Shown piece after piece: positions 1-6,856 of a stretch of DNA of 8,025 nt. Position 1 is the stretch's first letter. Every line of letters begins with the position of its first letter. The translations under genes and the position numbers were made by a program. Source of the DNA: Methanobacterium sp. (GTDB taxonomy: Archaea; Methanobacteriota; Methanobacteria; Methanobacteriales; Methanobacteriaceae); assembly GCA_020855015.1 (NCBI GenBank), contig JAHKLP010000097.1:1-8025 (forward strand), in the 5' to 3' direction. The notes beneath the pieces were generated by a model, which saw only the letters and a list, made by a program, of their open reading frames with translations, did not search any database and had not been told where the DNA came from.

Positions 1-219
1 GCAATCGGGGCCCTTTTTTATCTGATTTTCGGGTTTACCCTTTTATGGCAGGCAATGGCTGCCGGAATAGTAACCGGGTTTCTATTAATACTGGTTTTCA
101 TATTACTGGTATTTGCCATTTACTTCTACTTGAAAATGTTACTAATAAGAAGGGAGTTAGCCAAATGCAGGCAAGACTTGGAGAAAATGGCCACAGATCC
201 AGAAAATCTGATTAAATAA
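1..219 (+). CDS. C-terminal end of a small membrane protein (5' end outside window)
   Basis: Frame 1 is open from the first base to a TAA at 217-219 and gives 72 residues. Two hydrophobic stretches are visible, roughly residues 1-18 and 20-48. A charged tail follows (LIRRELAKCRQDLEKMATDP), which looks helical and is probably cytoplasmic because of the Arg-Arg after the last membrane segment. The true start lies left of the window, so full length and fold are unknown. I do not recognise the family. The amino-acid pattern (aromatic and aliphatic membrane segments, then an amphipathic tail) makes the frame convincing as coding. The next gene starts about 90 nt downstream on the same strand, so co-transcription is possible but not shown. 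Confidence 0.72.
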   Translation, partial: AIGALFYLIFGFTLLWQAMAAGIVTGFLLILVFILLVFAIYFYLKMLLIRRELAKCRQDLEKMATDPENLIK

Positions 220-307
220 ATAAAAATTAATATCAGGTAGAAATATCAGTTTTAAAGAAAAAAAACAACTTTTCGAATTATCTTTGTTGAATGATCTGAG
301 TGTTATT

Positions 308-1150
308 ATGAATCCATATATTGAAATATTAAGGCCAGGGAATGCCATAATGGCGGTTATTGCCATTTTATTGATGGCAATAATAAGTGGCAAATTCACA
401 TTGGAGGCTTTAATAGCCGCAGTAGTAGTGTTCCTTGTTACAGGGGCCGGAAACAGCATTAATGACTACTTTGATCACAAAATCGACGCGGTAAACAAAC
501 CAGAACGTCCCATTCCCTCAGGTAGAATCCACCTCCAAAAAGCATTGATCTATTCAATTACTCTATTCACACTGGGAACCATAATTGCCTTTATGATTAA
601 TATTCTTCTGGGGATTATTGCGTTTTTAAGCTCTCTTCTGATGGTCTATTATGCGCGTGATCTGAAAACAAAATGTTTGATTGGAAACATAACCATATCC
701 TTTTTAACAGGGTTGTGTTTTGTATTTGGTGGAATTGCAGTTGATCAGATAATGGTTTCTATTTACCTAGGGTTTTATGCCTTTTTAATGACCATGGCCC
801 GGGAGATTGTGAAGGATATGGAGGATATGGTGGGTGATGAAAAGGAAGGAGCCGAAACCCTCCCCATAGTTTATGGTAAGAGGAAATCTTCAATTATTGC
901 CAGTTTTTTCATGATAATTGCTAGTGTTAGCAGTCCATTACTCTATTTCATGGGAATATTCAGTATATTCTATTTAATAGTCCTCATAATTGCTATTATT
1001 GTATTCTTGTCAGGCGCAATATCTATATTAAAAGATCAATCCCTCGAAAACACCCGGAAAATATCTAAAAGAATTAAAATAGGCATGGGGATAACATTTT
1101 TAGCATTTGCTGTTGGTTCCCCCTTTTTGCAGTCTTTAATTCACTTATAA
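308..1150 (+). CDS. UbiA-family prenyltransferase, probable digeranylgeranylglyceryl phosphate (DGGGP) synthase
   Basis: This is an integral membrane prenyltransferase of 280 residues. Archaeal members of this kind add the second geranylgeranyl chain to geranylgeranylglyceryl phosphate, a committed step of archaeal ether-lipid synthesis. Both Mg-diphosphate motifs of the UbiA family are present: N52-D53-x2-D56-x3-D60, followed by a KPERPIPSG stretch, and D170-x-E172-D173-x3-D177 followed by EGAETLP. About eight or nine hydrophobic helices separate them, and the length is typical. The frame is open to a TTG at 284, but I chose ATG 308 because the protein then begins MNPYIEILRPGN, the family's usual N-terminus. 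No strong ribosome site precedes either start. The enzyme class is secure. The exact substrate is inferred from the archaeal setting and the motif wording, and another UbiA paralog (for example a quinone or heme-type enzyme) is less likely. Confidence 0.9.
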   Translation: MNPYIEILRPGNAIMAVIAILLMAIISGKFTLEALIAAVVVFLVTGAGNSINDYFDHKIDAVNKPERPIPSGRIHLQKALIYSITLFTLGTIIAFMINILLGIIAFLSSLLMVYYARDLKTKCLIGNITISFLTGLCFVFGGIAVDQIMVSIYLGFYAFLMTMAREIVKDMEDMVGDEKEGAETLPIVYGKRKSSIIASFFMIIASVSSPLLYFMGIFSIFYLIVLIIAIIVFLSGAISILKDQSLENTRKISKRIKIGMGITFLAFAVGSPFLQSLIHL

Positions 1151-1204
1151 TCCACTGTAATCCTATTCTTTAATCAGAATATATTAAAAAATATATCTAT
1201 TATT

Positions 1205-1222
1205 TGAAAGATAATATATTTA
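1205..1222 (+). promoter_or_regulatory. Candidate archaeal promoter (BRE/TATA) of the Rieske gene
   Basis: A purine-rich GAAAG is followed directly by ATAATATATT, resembling a BRE plus TATA box. Transcription would begin near 1240-1245 by normal archaeal spacing, just before the GGGAG ribosome site at 1244-1248 and the ATG at 1255. A second AT-rich candidate lies upstream inside the inverted repeat at 1179-1196 and would give a leader of about 40 nt. The region is so AT-rich that this call is tentative. Confidence 0.3.
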
Positions 1223-1254
1223 GAAAAATTACATAATCCGAAAGGGAGAAAAGC

Positions 1255-1611
1255 ATGATTAAATCGGTTGAAATACTAAAAAAAAGTGAATTAGTAGATG
1301 GGGAAATGAAAAAGGTAAAAATTGGAAATTTAGATGTATTAATTGCCCGAATTGATGGTGAATTCTTTGCAATAAATAATAAATGTCCCCACATGGGTGG
1401 TGATCTCTCTGAAGGAAGCTTAGATGGAACTATCCTAACTTGTCCATTACATCACAGTCAATTCAATATTACCACTGGTGAAGTAATCCGTTGGACTGAT
1501 TTCACTGGTTTTAAGGCATCATTATCTAAGTTATTTAAATCTCCTAAGCCTCTAAAAAAATATGAATTACTAATAGAGGATGATCAAATTATTCTGGAAA
1601 TGCAAATATAA
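1255..1611 (+). CDS. Stand-alone Rieske-type [2Fe-2S] ferredoxin
   Basis: This is a soluble electron-transfer protein of 118 residues. The Rieske cluster ligands are complete: C44-x-H46 in CPHMGGDL and C63-x2-H66 in CPLHHSQFN, 16 residues apart, with the TGE loop after the second box. There is no signal peptide or membrane segment, and the extra disulfide cysteines of the bc1/b6f Rieske proteins are absent. It is therefore the ferredoxin type seen with dioxygenases, nitrite reductases and orphan redox proteins. Residues 80-100 form a lysine-rich insertion before the last strand. The start is well supported by GGGAG at 1244-1248, six nt before ATG. It stands alone: no oxygenase or reductase partner lies next to it, so its redox partner is unknown. 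It converges with the methyltransferase gene. Confidence 0.93.
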   Translation: MIKSVEILKKSELVDGEMKKVKIGNLDVLIARIDGEFFAINNKCPHMGGDLSEGSLDGTILTCPLHHSQFNITTGEVIRWTDFTGFKASLSKLFKSPKPLKKYELLIEDDQIILEMQI

Positions 1612-1706
1612 TATCTTAAAATAGAATATCCTAAAAATATAGATCTTAAATTGACTATTATTCTCTTAATTCGCTTAATAATCATTTATAAGATGTGTTG
1701 TATAAT

Positions 1707-2252
1707 TTATTGTCCATTTGGCTTATCACTCTCGCCAATAATATAGAGATAAATACGTTCTCTTTCATCTATTTTTATTGGATTCCATCCTTCGAACTTC
1801 CAAACATAAGACACTACTCGGCTGCCAGGCTCAAGCTCATCTTGAAGTTTGTATTTTAATTTTTCATTGGTTCTTCCCCAGAGGAAGAGGATTACCACAG
1901 TGGCGTGGCTGAGATTCTGGTGAAATAAGTTTCCCCAAATAATTTTCACCTGCTGCCGTAATCCCAGTTTAAGGATATTTACCTTAGACCACAGCACACG
2001 TAACGGATCAGCCTCGACCCCAACACCCCATGCATTGTATCTGCGGGCTGCTTCAATAACAATTCTACCATCACCTGATCCCAGATCATAGACCAGATCC
2101 TCAGAATCAACTTCTGCCATATCCAACATTTTCCTAACCACTCTCAATGATGAGGGAGAGTATGCTGCACCAATAGCAAGGGGCCACAAGATAGAAAACG
2201 CCACTATCATGATTAAAACGAGTAAAATTGGGATCAGGGCGTATATTGTCAT
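1707..2252 (-). CDS. Membrane-anchored class I SAM methyltransferase, FAM173/aKMT-like
   Basis: A 181-residue protein with one N-terminal hydrophobic helix (about 5-30) and then a compact Rossmann methyltransferase domain. SAM-binding motif I is D56-LGSGDGR, the acidic end of strand 2 is E80 in GVGVEADP, and strand 4 is around 117-124 (ATVVILFL). The helix YSPSSLRVVRKMLDMAEV before motif I and the EKL-x6-DELEPGSRVVS block near 130-148 resemble the FAM173 / archaeal aKMT lysine methyltransferases (human ATPSCKMT and ANTKMT, Sulfolobus aKMT). The target here is inferred to be protein lysine, possibly on membrane proteins, but the sequence does not fix it. The catalytic-region D common after strand 4 appears as N108 in GNLF. 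A GGAGGC ribosome site lies 13 nt before ATG, rather far. It is transcribed divergently from the CDGSH gene. Confidence 0.85.
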   Translation of the reverse strand: MTIYALIPILLVLIMIVAFSILWPLAIGAAYSPSSLRVVRKMLDMAEVDSEDLVYDLGSGDGRIVIEAARRYNAWGVGVEADPLRVLWSKVNILKLGLRQQVKIIWGNLFHQNLSHATVVILFLWGRTNEKLKYKLQDELEPGSRVVSYVWKFEGWNPIKIDERERIYLYIIGESDKPNGQ

Positions 2253-2265
2253 AAACAGGTTTAAA

Positions 2266-2271
2266 GCCTCC
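2266..2271 (-). promoter_or_regulatory. Ribosome binding site of the methyltransferase gene
   Basis: On the minus strand this reads GGAGGC, a strong match to the archaeal 16S 3' end. It lies 13 nt before the ATG at 2252, longer than usual. No other in-frame ATG, GTG or TTG lies between, so the ATG is kept. Confidence 0.6.
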
Positions 2272-2303
2272 TTAAATGTTCATAATAAATTATTTTCAAT
2301 AAA

Positions 2304-2311
2304 ATTTTATA
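2304..2311 (-). promoter_or_regulatory. Candidate TATA box of the methyltransferase gene
   Basis: The minus strand reads TATAAAAT. Archaeal spacing puts the transcription start near 2283, giving a leader of about 30 nt that still contains the GGAGGC ribosome site at 2266-2271. The geometry is consistent but unproven. Confidence 0.4.
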
Positions 2312-2326
2312 CGCATTTACTTCTAA

Positions 2327-2340
2327 TATTATTATATATT
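2327..2340 (+). promoter_or_regulatory. Candidate TATA box of the CDGSH gene
   Basis: An ATTATTATATATTC-like stretch lies in the divergent intergenic region. By normal spacing transcription would begin around 2360, leaving a leader of about 70 nt before the ATG at 2434. Other AT-rich stretches nearby could serve equally. Confidence 0.3.
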
Positions 2341-2433
2341 CAGTTTATGCACAGTAAATCATTAGATAATATCCTTAATTAATTTATTCAAAACTCGAGC
2401 AAATCTAATGATAAATTCAGTGGAGAAAGGTTA

Positions 2434-3168
2434 ATGACAGATAATAATCTCTCAAAGAATAAAATGAAGATTAAAATCGTTAAAGACGGACCTTACATTG
2501 TTTCAGGTGGTGTTCCCTTGTATGAGCAGACAATCATCACTGATGAAGCGGGTCATACTAAAGATCTGGTTGATGAACAGGAATTACCCACAAGGGATAC
2601 TTATGCTCTCTGCCGATGTGGAGAATCAAAGAACAAAACTTACTGTGATGGTGCACATAATGATATTAATTTTGATGGTGCTGAAACCGCCATTAGAAAA
2701 CCATACATTGAAATATCTGAAGTATTTGAAGGCCCTGAATTAAGATTAACCGATGCTCATGAATTTTGTGATCACTCTAGGTTCTGCCTCCGATCGGGGG
2801 GTATCAGGAATCTGATTGCAAAATCCAATGATCATGAAGCAAGAAAAACAGCAATCCAAGAAGCTATGATATGCCCCTCAGGAAGGCTGGTGTTGTGGGA
2901 TAAAAAAACTGGAAAACCGTTTGAAAAAGAATTCGAGCCATCTATCGTCCTGATTCATGACAAGCAGAAGAAATGTCAGGGACCAATCTGGGTTAGGGGT
3001 GGGATACCAATAGAGTCATCGGATGGCGCCCATTATGAAACCCGGAACCGTGTTACGCTCTGTCGTTGTGGTAAATCAGAAAATAAACCCTACTGTGATG
3101 GTAGTCATTGGATGAGTCCTGAATTGAAATTGAAATTCAGAAAAAAATGGGGATTAGATAAAAAATAG
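2434..3168 (+). CDS. CDGSH iron-sulfur protein with two CDGSH domains around a Fer4_19-like domain
   Basis: A soluble 244-residue protein predicted to carry at least two [2Fe-2S] clusters. CDGSH box 1 has C60, C62, C71 and H75 (CRCGESKNKTYCDGAH); box 2 has C210, C212, C221 and H225 (CRCGKSENKPYCDGSH). Each is complete, giving the 3Cys-1His ligation known from mitoNEET-type proteins. Between them, C112-x5-C118 and C147 in ICPSGRLV resemble the divergent 4Fe-4S domain called Fer4_19 (DUF1271). C181 might be a fourth ligand. Each CDGSH half is preceded by a matching GGVP/GGIP element (residues 25-28 and 189-192), so the protein may contain an internal duplication. A TGGAGAAAGG ribosome site ends 3 nt before the ATG at 2434 (GGAGA at 2422-2426). 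Homologs often begin at the MKIKIV of residue 11, but the ribosome site favours the longer form. The role is inferred to be electron or cluster transfer. Confidence 0.92.
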   Translation: MTDNNLSKNKMKIKIVKDGPYIVSGGVPLYEQTIITDEAGHTKDLVDEQELPTRDTYALCRCGESKNKTYCDGAHNDINFDGAETAIRKPYIEISEVFEGPELRLTDAHEFCDHSRFCLRSGGIRNLIAKSNDHEARKTAIQEAMICPSGRLVLWDKKTGKPFEKEFEPSIVLIHDKQKKCQGPIWVRGGIPIESSDGAHYETRNRVTLCRCGKSENKPYCDGSHWMSPELKLKFRKKWGLDKK

Positions 3169-3176
3169 AGTTATTT

Positions 3177-3752
3177 TTAATCTTCTAATTGGGGGGTACT
3201 GAAAAACTCATACCATGCTTCTAAAGTCCCATCATCGTAAACACCTAGTTCGCCAAGAACTTCACGTGCAAACTCCAAAAAAGCAATGCCATTGGCAGTG
3301 ATTATCCCCTTATCAGAAACAGAGGGCTTGTTAATATATAGATCACTACCTTTATATTCTCCTATTATATTTTTAAGATAGGCCCTCCCATTACTGGTAT
3401 GTTTGATGTTTTCTACCAATCCATGGCGTGTTAAAAAGACTGTTGGTCCGCATATTGCTGCCACAGGAATCTTCAGATCTATAAATTTTTTAACCACTGG
3501 GACTAATTCGTCTAATGGATCCATTTCCCACATTTTTCCACCAGGAAGGATCAGAATTGCTGCAGCTTCGTAGTCTATCTCCTGGATGGAGTAATCAGGG
3601 ACTATGGAAATCCCACCCATGGTTTTTATTGTTTCTTTGTTAAAACCAACAGTTTGAACCACGTATTTATCTGATTTGTTGATTTCAGCAACTGCCAGGC
3701 CTGGTTCCCAGTCAGATAAGCCATTAAAAACTAGTAGATAAGTTTTTTTCAT
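3177..3752 (-). CDS. DJ-1/PfpI (type 1 glutamine amidotransferase-like) family protein
   Basis: A 191-residue single-domain protein of the DJ-1/PfpI superfamily. The nucleophile-elbow cysteine is C101 in AAICGPTVFL, and E17 in DWEPG sits where DJ-1 has its conserved Glu that activates the cysteine. The histidine usual after the elbow is not obvious; the local sequence is KHTSNG (118-122), with H118 as a candidate. The N-terminus (MKKTYLLVFNG) and the MGG-x4-PDYS element resemble the Bacillus YoaZ/YdeA branch. Family members include proteases, chaperones, glyoxalases and stress proteins, so the activity cannot be assigned. The frame extends to a TTG at 3773, but GGAG lies seven nt before ATG 3752 and decides the start. 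It lies about 60 nt downstream of the PsbP-like gene on the same strand and converges with the CDGSH gene after 8 nt. Confidence 0.9.
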   Translation of the reverse strand: MKKTYLLVFNGLSDWEPGLAVAEINKSDKYVVQTVGFNKETIKTMGGISIVPDYSIQEIDYEAAAILILPGGKMWEMDPLDELVPVVKKFIDLKIPVAAICGPTVFLTRHGLVENIKHTSNGRAYLKNIIGEYKGSDLYINKPSVSDKGIITANGIAFLEFAREVLGELGVYDDGTLEAWYEFFSTPQLED

Positions 3753-3759
3753 TTGAATG

Positions 3760-3763
3760 CTCC
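3760..3763 (-). promoter_or_regulatory. Ribosome binding site that fixes the DJ-1/PfpI start
   Basis: The minus strand reads GGAG seven nt before the ATG at 3752. No comparable site precedes the upstream in-frame TTG at 3773, so the shorter protein is preferred. Confidence 0.65.
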
Positions 3764-3814
3764 GGTAAGTCAATAATAATATTCTTTTTAGGTTCTATGG
3801 CCTTAATTTAGTAT

Positions 3815-4444
3815 TTAATGTATTTTGAGACTCTCAATGATTACATTGAAGGGTTCTTTGCTGAATTCTTCTCTAGGTGCTTGAAGAAGGATGGCATACA
3901 TCTTCTCGTTTTTAATGAAGGTTATCGTTCTAATTTGATAGTCCCAACTGAATGGCCATAAATATGAAATGTGATCCTGCATGTAAGCTTTTTGACCATC
4001 AATGTAAATTGTTCCATTTGAAATTTTATTGGCACCTAACATTATTGAGTCATCACCTTCTTCTTCCAATGTTCTTTCAGAAATACCTGGGTTTTCTATA
4101 ATTTGGACTTGCAAATAGGTATTCGGATCGCTTTTTGACACGAAAATCATATCGTCATCGCCAGATTTATCACAAGTCACTGTCCATGAATCAGGATACT
4201 TAAAAGTAACTCCATTTCCAGTGTAAACTTTAGTAGTTATATTTTGATTGGACTTAGTTCTCTCTTCAGCATTCTTACTATTTTTTTCAGATGTATTGGT
4301 GGCTTTGACACTGGTATCAGTGATTTCAGAGTCAACCGCACCTTCAATGGGGTTACCAATGGGAATATTCATGCTGTGCACTACTAAAATAAGTAGTAAA
4401 GCCCCTACAACAATTACCTCAATCTGAGTTCTGGATATTTTCAT
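3815..4444 (-). CDS. Membrane-anchored PsbP-like protein
   Basis: A 209-residue protein in three parts. Residues 8-24 form one hydrophobic N-terminal helix, an uncleaved anchor or signal with no lipobox cysteine. Residues about 35-72 are a Ser/Thr/Asn/Lys/Glu-rich, low-complexity linker. From 73 to 209 there is a globular domain that opens VTFKYPDSWTV and closes with YAILLQAP-x8-FNVIIESLKI. That opening and closing pattern marks the PsbP-like/PsbP-related proteins common in Methanobacteriales, where they are extracytoplasmic and of unknown function; they are not photosynthetic. The domain should lie outside the membrane. Cys91 is the only cysteine. The ATG at 4444 is supported by GGTG five nt upstream on the minus strand. 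It may share a transcript with the DJ-1 gene, which follows 62 nt later. Confidence 0.75.
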   Translation of the reverse strand: MKISRTQIEVIVVGALLLILVVHSMNIPIGNPIEGAVDSEITDTSVKATNTSEKNSKNAEERTKSNQNITTKVYTGNGVTFKYPDSWTVTCDKSGDDDMIFVSKSDPNTYLQVQIIENPGISERTLEEEGDDSIMLGANKISNGTIYIDGQKAYMQDHISYLWPFSWDYQIRTITFIKNEKMYAILLQAPREEFSKEPFNVIIESLKIH

Positions 4445-4487
4445 TATAGCACCCGATTTTAATGATAATATACTCTACCATAATTGT

Positions 4488-4497
4488 CATATATTAA
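4488..4497 (-). promoter_or_regulatory. Candidate TATA box of the PsbP-like gene
   Basis: The minus strand reads TTAATATATG. Transcription would start near 4468 and give a leader of about 24 nt containing the GGTG ribosome site. On the other strand a TTTATAAAA-like stretch at 4570-4578 precedes the EamA gene, but its spacing would place the start at the ATG, past its ribosome site, so I do not call it as that gene's promoter. Confidence 0.35.
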
Positions 4498-4595
4498 TAC
4501 TTGGATTGGTTTTTTGTGAATCATAATCAAAACAAATTAAGCAAAAGAATTACTAAGCTTAACTAATAATTTATAAAAATCGAGATAGGTGCAAC

Positions 4596-5534
4596 ATGAA
4601 TCGTGTCTGGGGATATTTAAGTGCAATAATTGTTGCAATGTTATTTGGGGTTTGGTTTACACTTGACAAAATACTACTGGACTATTTGCATCCTCTGGCA
4701 TTGGCAGCCATGGTCTACACATTGGCTAGTGTTTTCCTGTTTATTATAAGGTTATCTCCATTTCACCTCCGTATACTTGGAATTATCCACAGGGAAAGCA
4801 AAGTAGAAATCAACATCTCCCGAAGGAATTACTTTACATTATTCTTAACAGCCCTCTTCGGAGCTTTCATTGCCCCTGCATTGTATTTGAATGGTTTAAA
4901 CCAGATAACTGCAGTAAATGCTGCTCTCTTAACAAATGTTGAAATTCTGTTCATCATTCTTTTAGGTATATTCTTCCTGAAAGAAAAGGTTCAACTAAAG
5001 GATATAGCTGGCTTTGCTTTTCTACTATTAGGGGCAATTTTTTTAAGCACAAACAATCTCCAAAATCTTTCTTTTGACCAGAACTTAGTAGGAAGTCTTC
5101 TTGTAGTTGCATCCTGTTTTTTCTGGAGCATGGACACTACATTGACCAAGTTTTTGAGCAATAAACGAGATATATTCTTTTTAACTAGTCTAAAATGCGG
5201 TATTGGTGGTTTAATTCTATTAATAGTGTCTTATTCTCTGGGTTTAAGCTTTGAACTGCCCTGGGATATGGTACCACTTTTACTTTTCATTGCTTTGGTC
5301 TGCATGAGCTTTTCCATAGTTCTTATATACCTTGCAATCCGAGAAATTGGATCAACTCGAACCGGGTCAATATTTTCCACCAGCTCACTTTTTGGGGCAT
5401 TAATTGCATTCACATTTTTAGGAGAACCTTTAGAAATAACTCAGTTATTGTTCGGTGTGTTGATGTTTGTGGGTATACTAATATTGTATAAAGATGGCGA
5501 TCAAAAAAGTGAGAATGGACTTAAATTAAACTAA
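4596..5534 (+). CDS. EamA/DMT-family transporter
   Basis: A ten-helix membrane transporter of the drug/metabolite transporter superfamily, 312 residues, the usual length. Two EamA repeats are visible, about 6-151 and 166-297. Each ends with the family's signature helix pair: NVEILFIILLGIFFLKE-KVQLKDIAGF in repeat one and SLFGALIAFTFLGEPLEITQ in repeat two, with the conserved Glu at 130 and 277. A hydrophilic loop near 65-78 and a charged C-terminal tail (about 299-312) are cytoplasmic by positive-inside reasoning. Substrates in this family range over amino acids, metabolites and exported drugs, and nothing here fixes one. The ATG at 4596 is preceded by AGGTG at 4587-4591. The DedA gene follows after 12 nt, so the two are probably one operon. 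Confidence 0.92.
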   Translation: MNRVWGYLSAIIVAMLFGVWFTLDKILLDYLHPLALAAMVYTLASVFLFIIRLSPFHLRILGIIHRESKVEINISRRNYFTLFLTALFGAFIAPALYLNGLNQITAVNAALLTNVEILFIILLGIFFLKEKVQLKDIAGFAFLLLGAIFLSTNNLQNLSFDQNLVGSLLVVASCFFWSMDTTLTKFLSNKRDIFFLTSLKCGIGGLILLIVSYSLGLSFELPWDMVPLLLFIALVCMSFSIVLIYLAIREIGSTRTGSIFSTSSLFGALIAFTFLGEPLEITQLLFGVLMFVGILILYKDGDQKSENGLKLN

Positions 5535-5546
5535 AAGAGGGTATGT

Positions 5547-6197
5547 ATGTTTACAACAATTATTGAAACCATGGAATCTCTGATTATTAGCAATACATCA
5601 TTGGCAGTTTTTTTAGGTTGTATCCTGGAACAGATAATCGTCCCTATCCCTGCGAGTCTCATAGTTTTAAGTTCTACTTTCCTGGTTCTGAAGGGAACCA
5701 GTTTTTCACTAGCTGCTTTAGGTATTTTGTTCACAAAAATCGTAATCCCAGCTTCCCTGGGAATCACACTAGGCTCGCTTGTTTACTATGTCTTGGCTTA
5801 TAAACTGGGAATGCCATTTATAGAACGAACCAGTAAATATCTGGGGATTTCTGTCGAAGATGTGGAAGATGTGGGGAAAAAAGTTGATGAAAGCTATTAT
5901 GATGAACTATTCATTTTCTTGGCTCGATGTTTCCCGGTTATTCCTAGCATTGCTGTCAATCTTTTTTGCGGTTTAATCAAGTATGACCTGAAAAAATATT
6001 TGATTATCACATTTTTAGGCTCTACTGTGCAAATATTAGGTTGGGGATTATTAGCATGGTTCTCAGGGAACATCTACCTGCTTTTAGAGAATAAAATATC
6101 TGATATTGGCAATATAATAACCTTAATTTTTATACTGATTGTTATTTACTTTGTAATAATTAAAAGGCGAGAAATGAAAAGGGAAAAGGGGCATTAA
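5547..6197 (+). CDS. DedA/VTT-domain membrane protein with altered charged residues
   Basis: A 216-residue polytopic membrane protein of the DedA / SNARE-associated (VTT) family, known as lipid scramblases or flippases, including carriers of polyprenyl phosphate. Family marks visible are E28 before the re-entrant P33-I-P35 segment, the GITLGSLVYYVLAYKLG helix (72-88), and the R127-x2-P130 motif followed by a Gly-rich hairpin and a final helix pair ending in a basic tail. Two usual charged residues are missing: the acidic residue after the PxP segment (PIPGE or PIPSE in the family) is S37, and the second arginine of R-x2-P-x2-R is P133. A GAGGG ribosome site lies five nt before ATG 5547 and just after the EamA stop, suggesting translation coupled to that gene. 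Lipid or polyprenyl-phosphate movement is an inference. Confidence 0.85.
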   Translation: MFTTIIETMESLIISNTSLAVFLGCILEQIIVPIPASLIVLSSTFLVLKGTSFSLAALGILFTKIVIPASLGITLGSLVYYVLAYKLGMPFIERTSKYLGISVEDVEDVGKKVDESYYDELFIFLARCFPVIPSIAVNLFCGLIKYDLKKYLIITFLGSTVQILGWGLLAWFSGNIYLLLENKISDIGNIITLIFILIVIYFVIIKRREMKREKGH

Positions 6198-6201
6198 AAT
6201 T

Positions 6202-6206
<5 letters not shown>
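6193..6206. repeat. 14-nt perfect palindrome spanning two convergent stop codons
   Basis: ATTAAAATTTTAAT is its own reverse complement. It contains the TAA of the DedA gene (6195-6197, +) and the TAA of the acidic-protein gene (6202-6204, -) in symmetric positions, with 4 nt between the genes. Being all A/T it makes at best a weak hairpin, but it gives T-runs on both strands and could contribute to termination in both directions. Confidence 0.6.
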
Positions 6207-6648
<442 letters not shown>

Positions 6649-6680
6649 GCCCCTCTTTATGAAACTTGAATAATTAGTTA

Positions 6681-6698
6681 TTCTACACTCTAGTAGAA
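6681..6698. repeat. Inverted repeat upstream of the acidic-protein gene
   Basis: TTCTAC at 6681-6686 and GTAGAA at 6693-6698 are reverse complements separated by 6 nt. The site lies about 33-50 nt before the acidic gene's start, where an operator or transcription start could be. A 6-bp arm is short and could arise by chance. Confidence 0.4.
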
Positions 6699-6856
6699 AT
6701 TATGCACTTATTTTTATTTTAATAGATCGTTTAGGTAAATGATAGTAAGAATTCAATCAGAAAGCATTATGATACACTCACTTGTTAAAAATCATTTTTA
6801 TTTCTTCAATCGATTTAAAACTTATGAAAACACTCTCTTAGTCATAATACCCATAA

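Noticed and set aside
284..307. Upstream TTG start for the UbiA-family gene
   Set aside because: No ribosome site, and the extra eight residues precede the family's usual N-terminus beginning at ATG 308.
157..459. 100-residue minus-strand open frame
   Set aside because: It is a shadow of the membrane-protein tail and the UbiA-family gene, both better supported on +.
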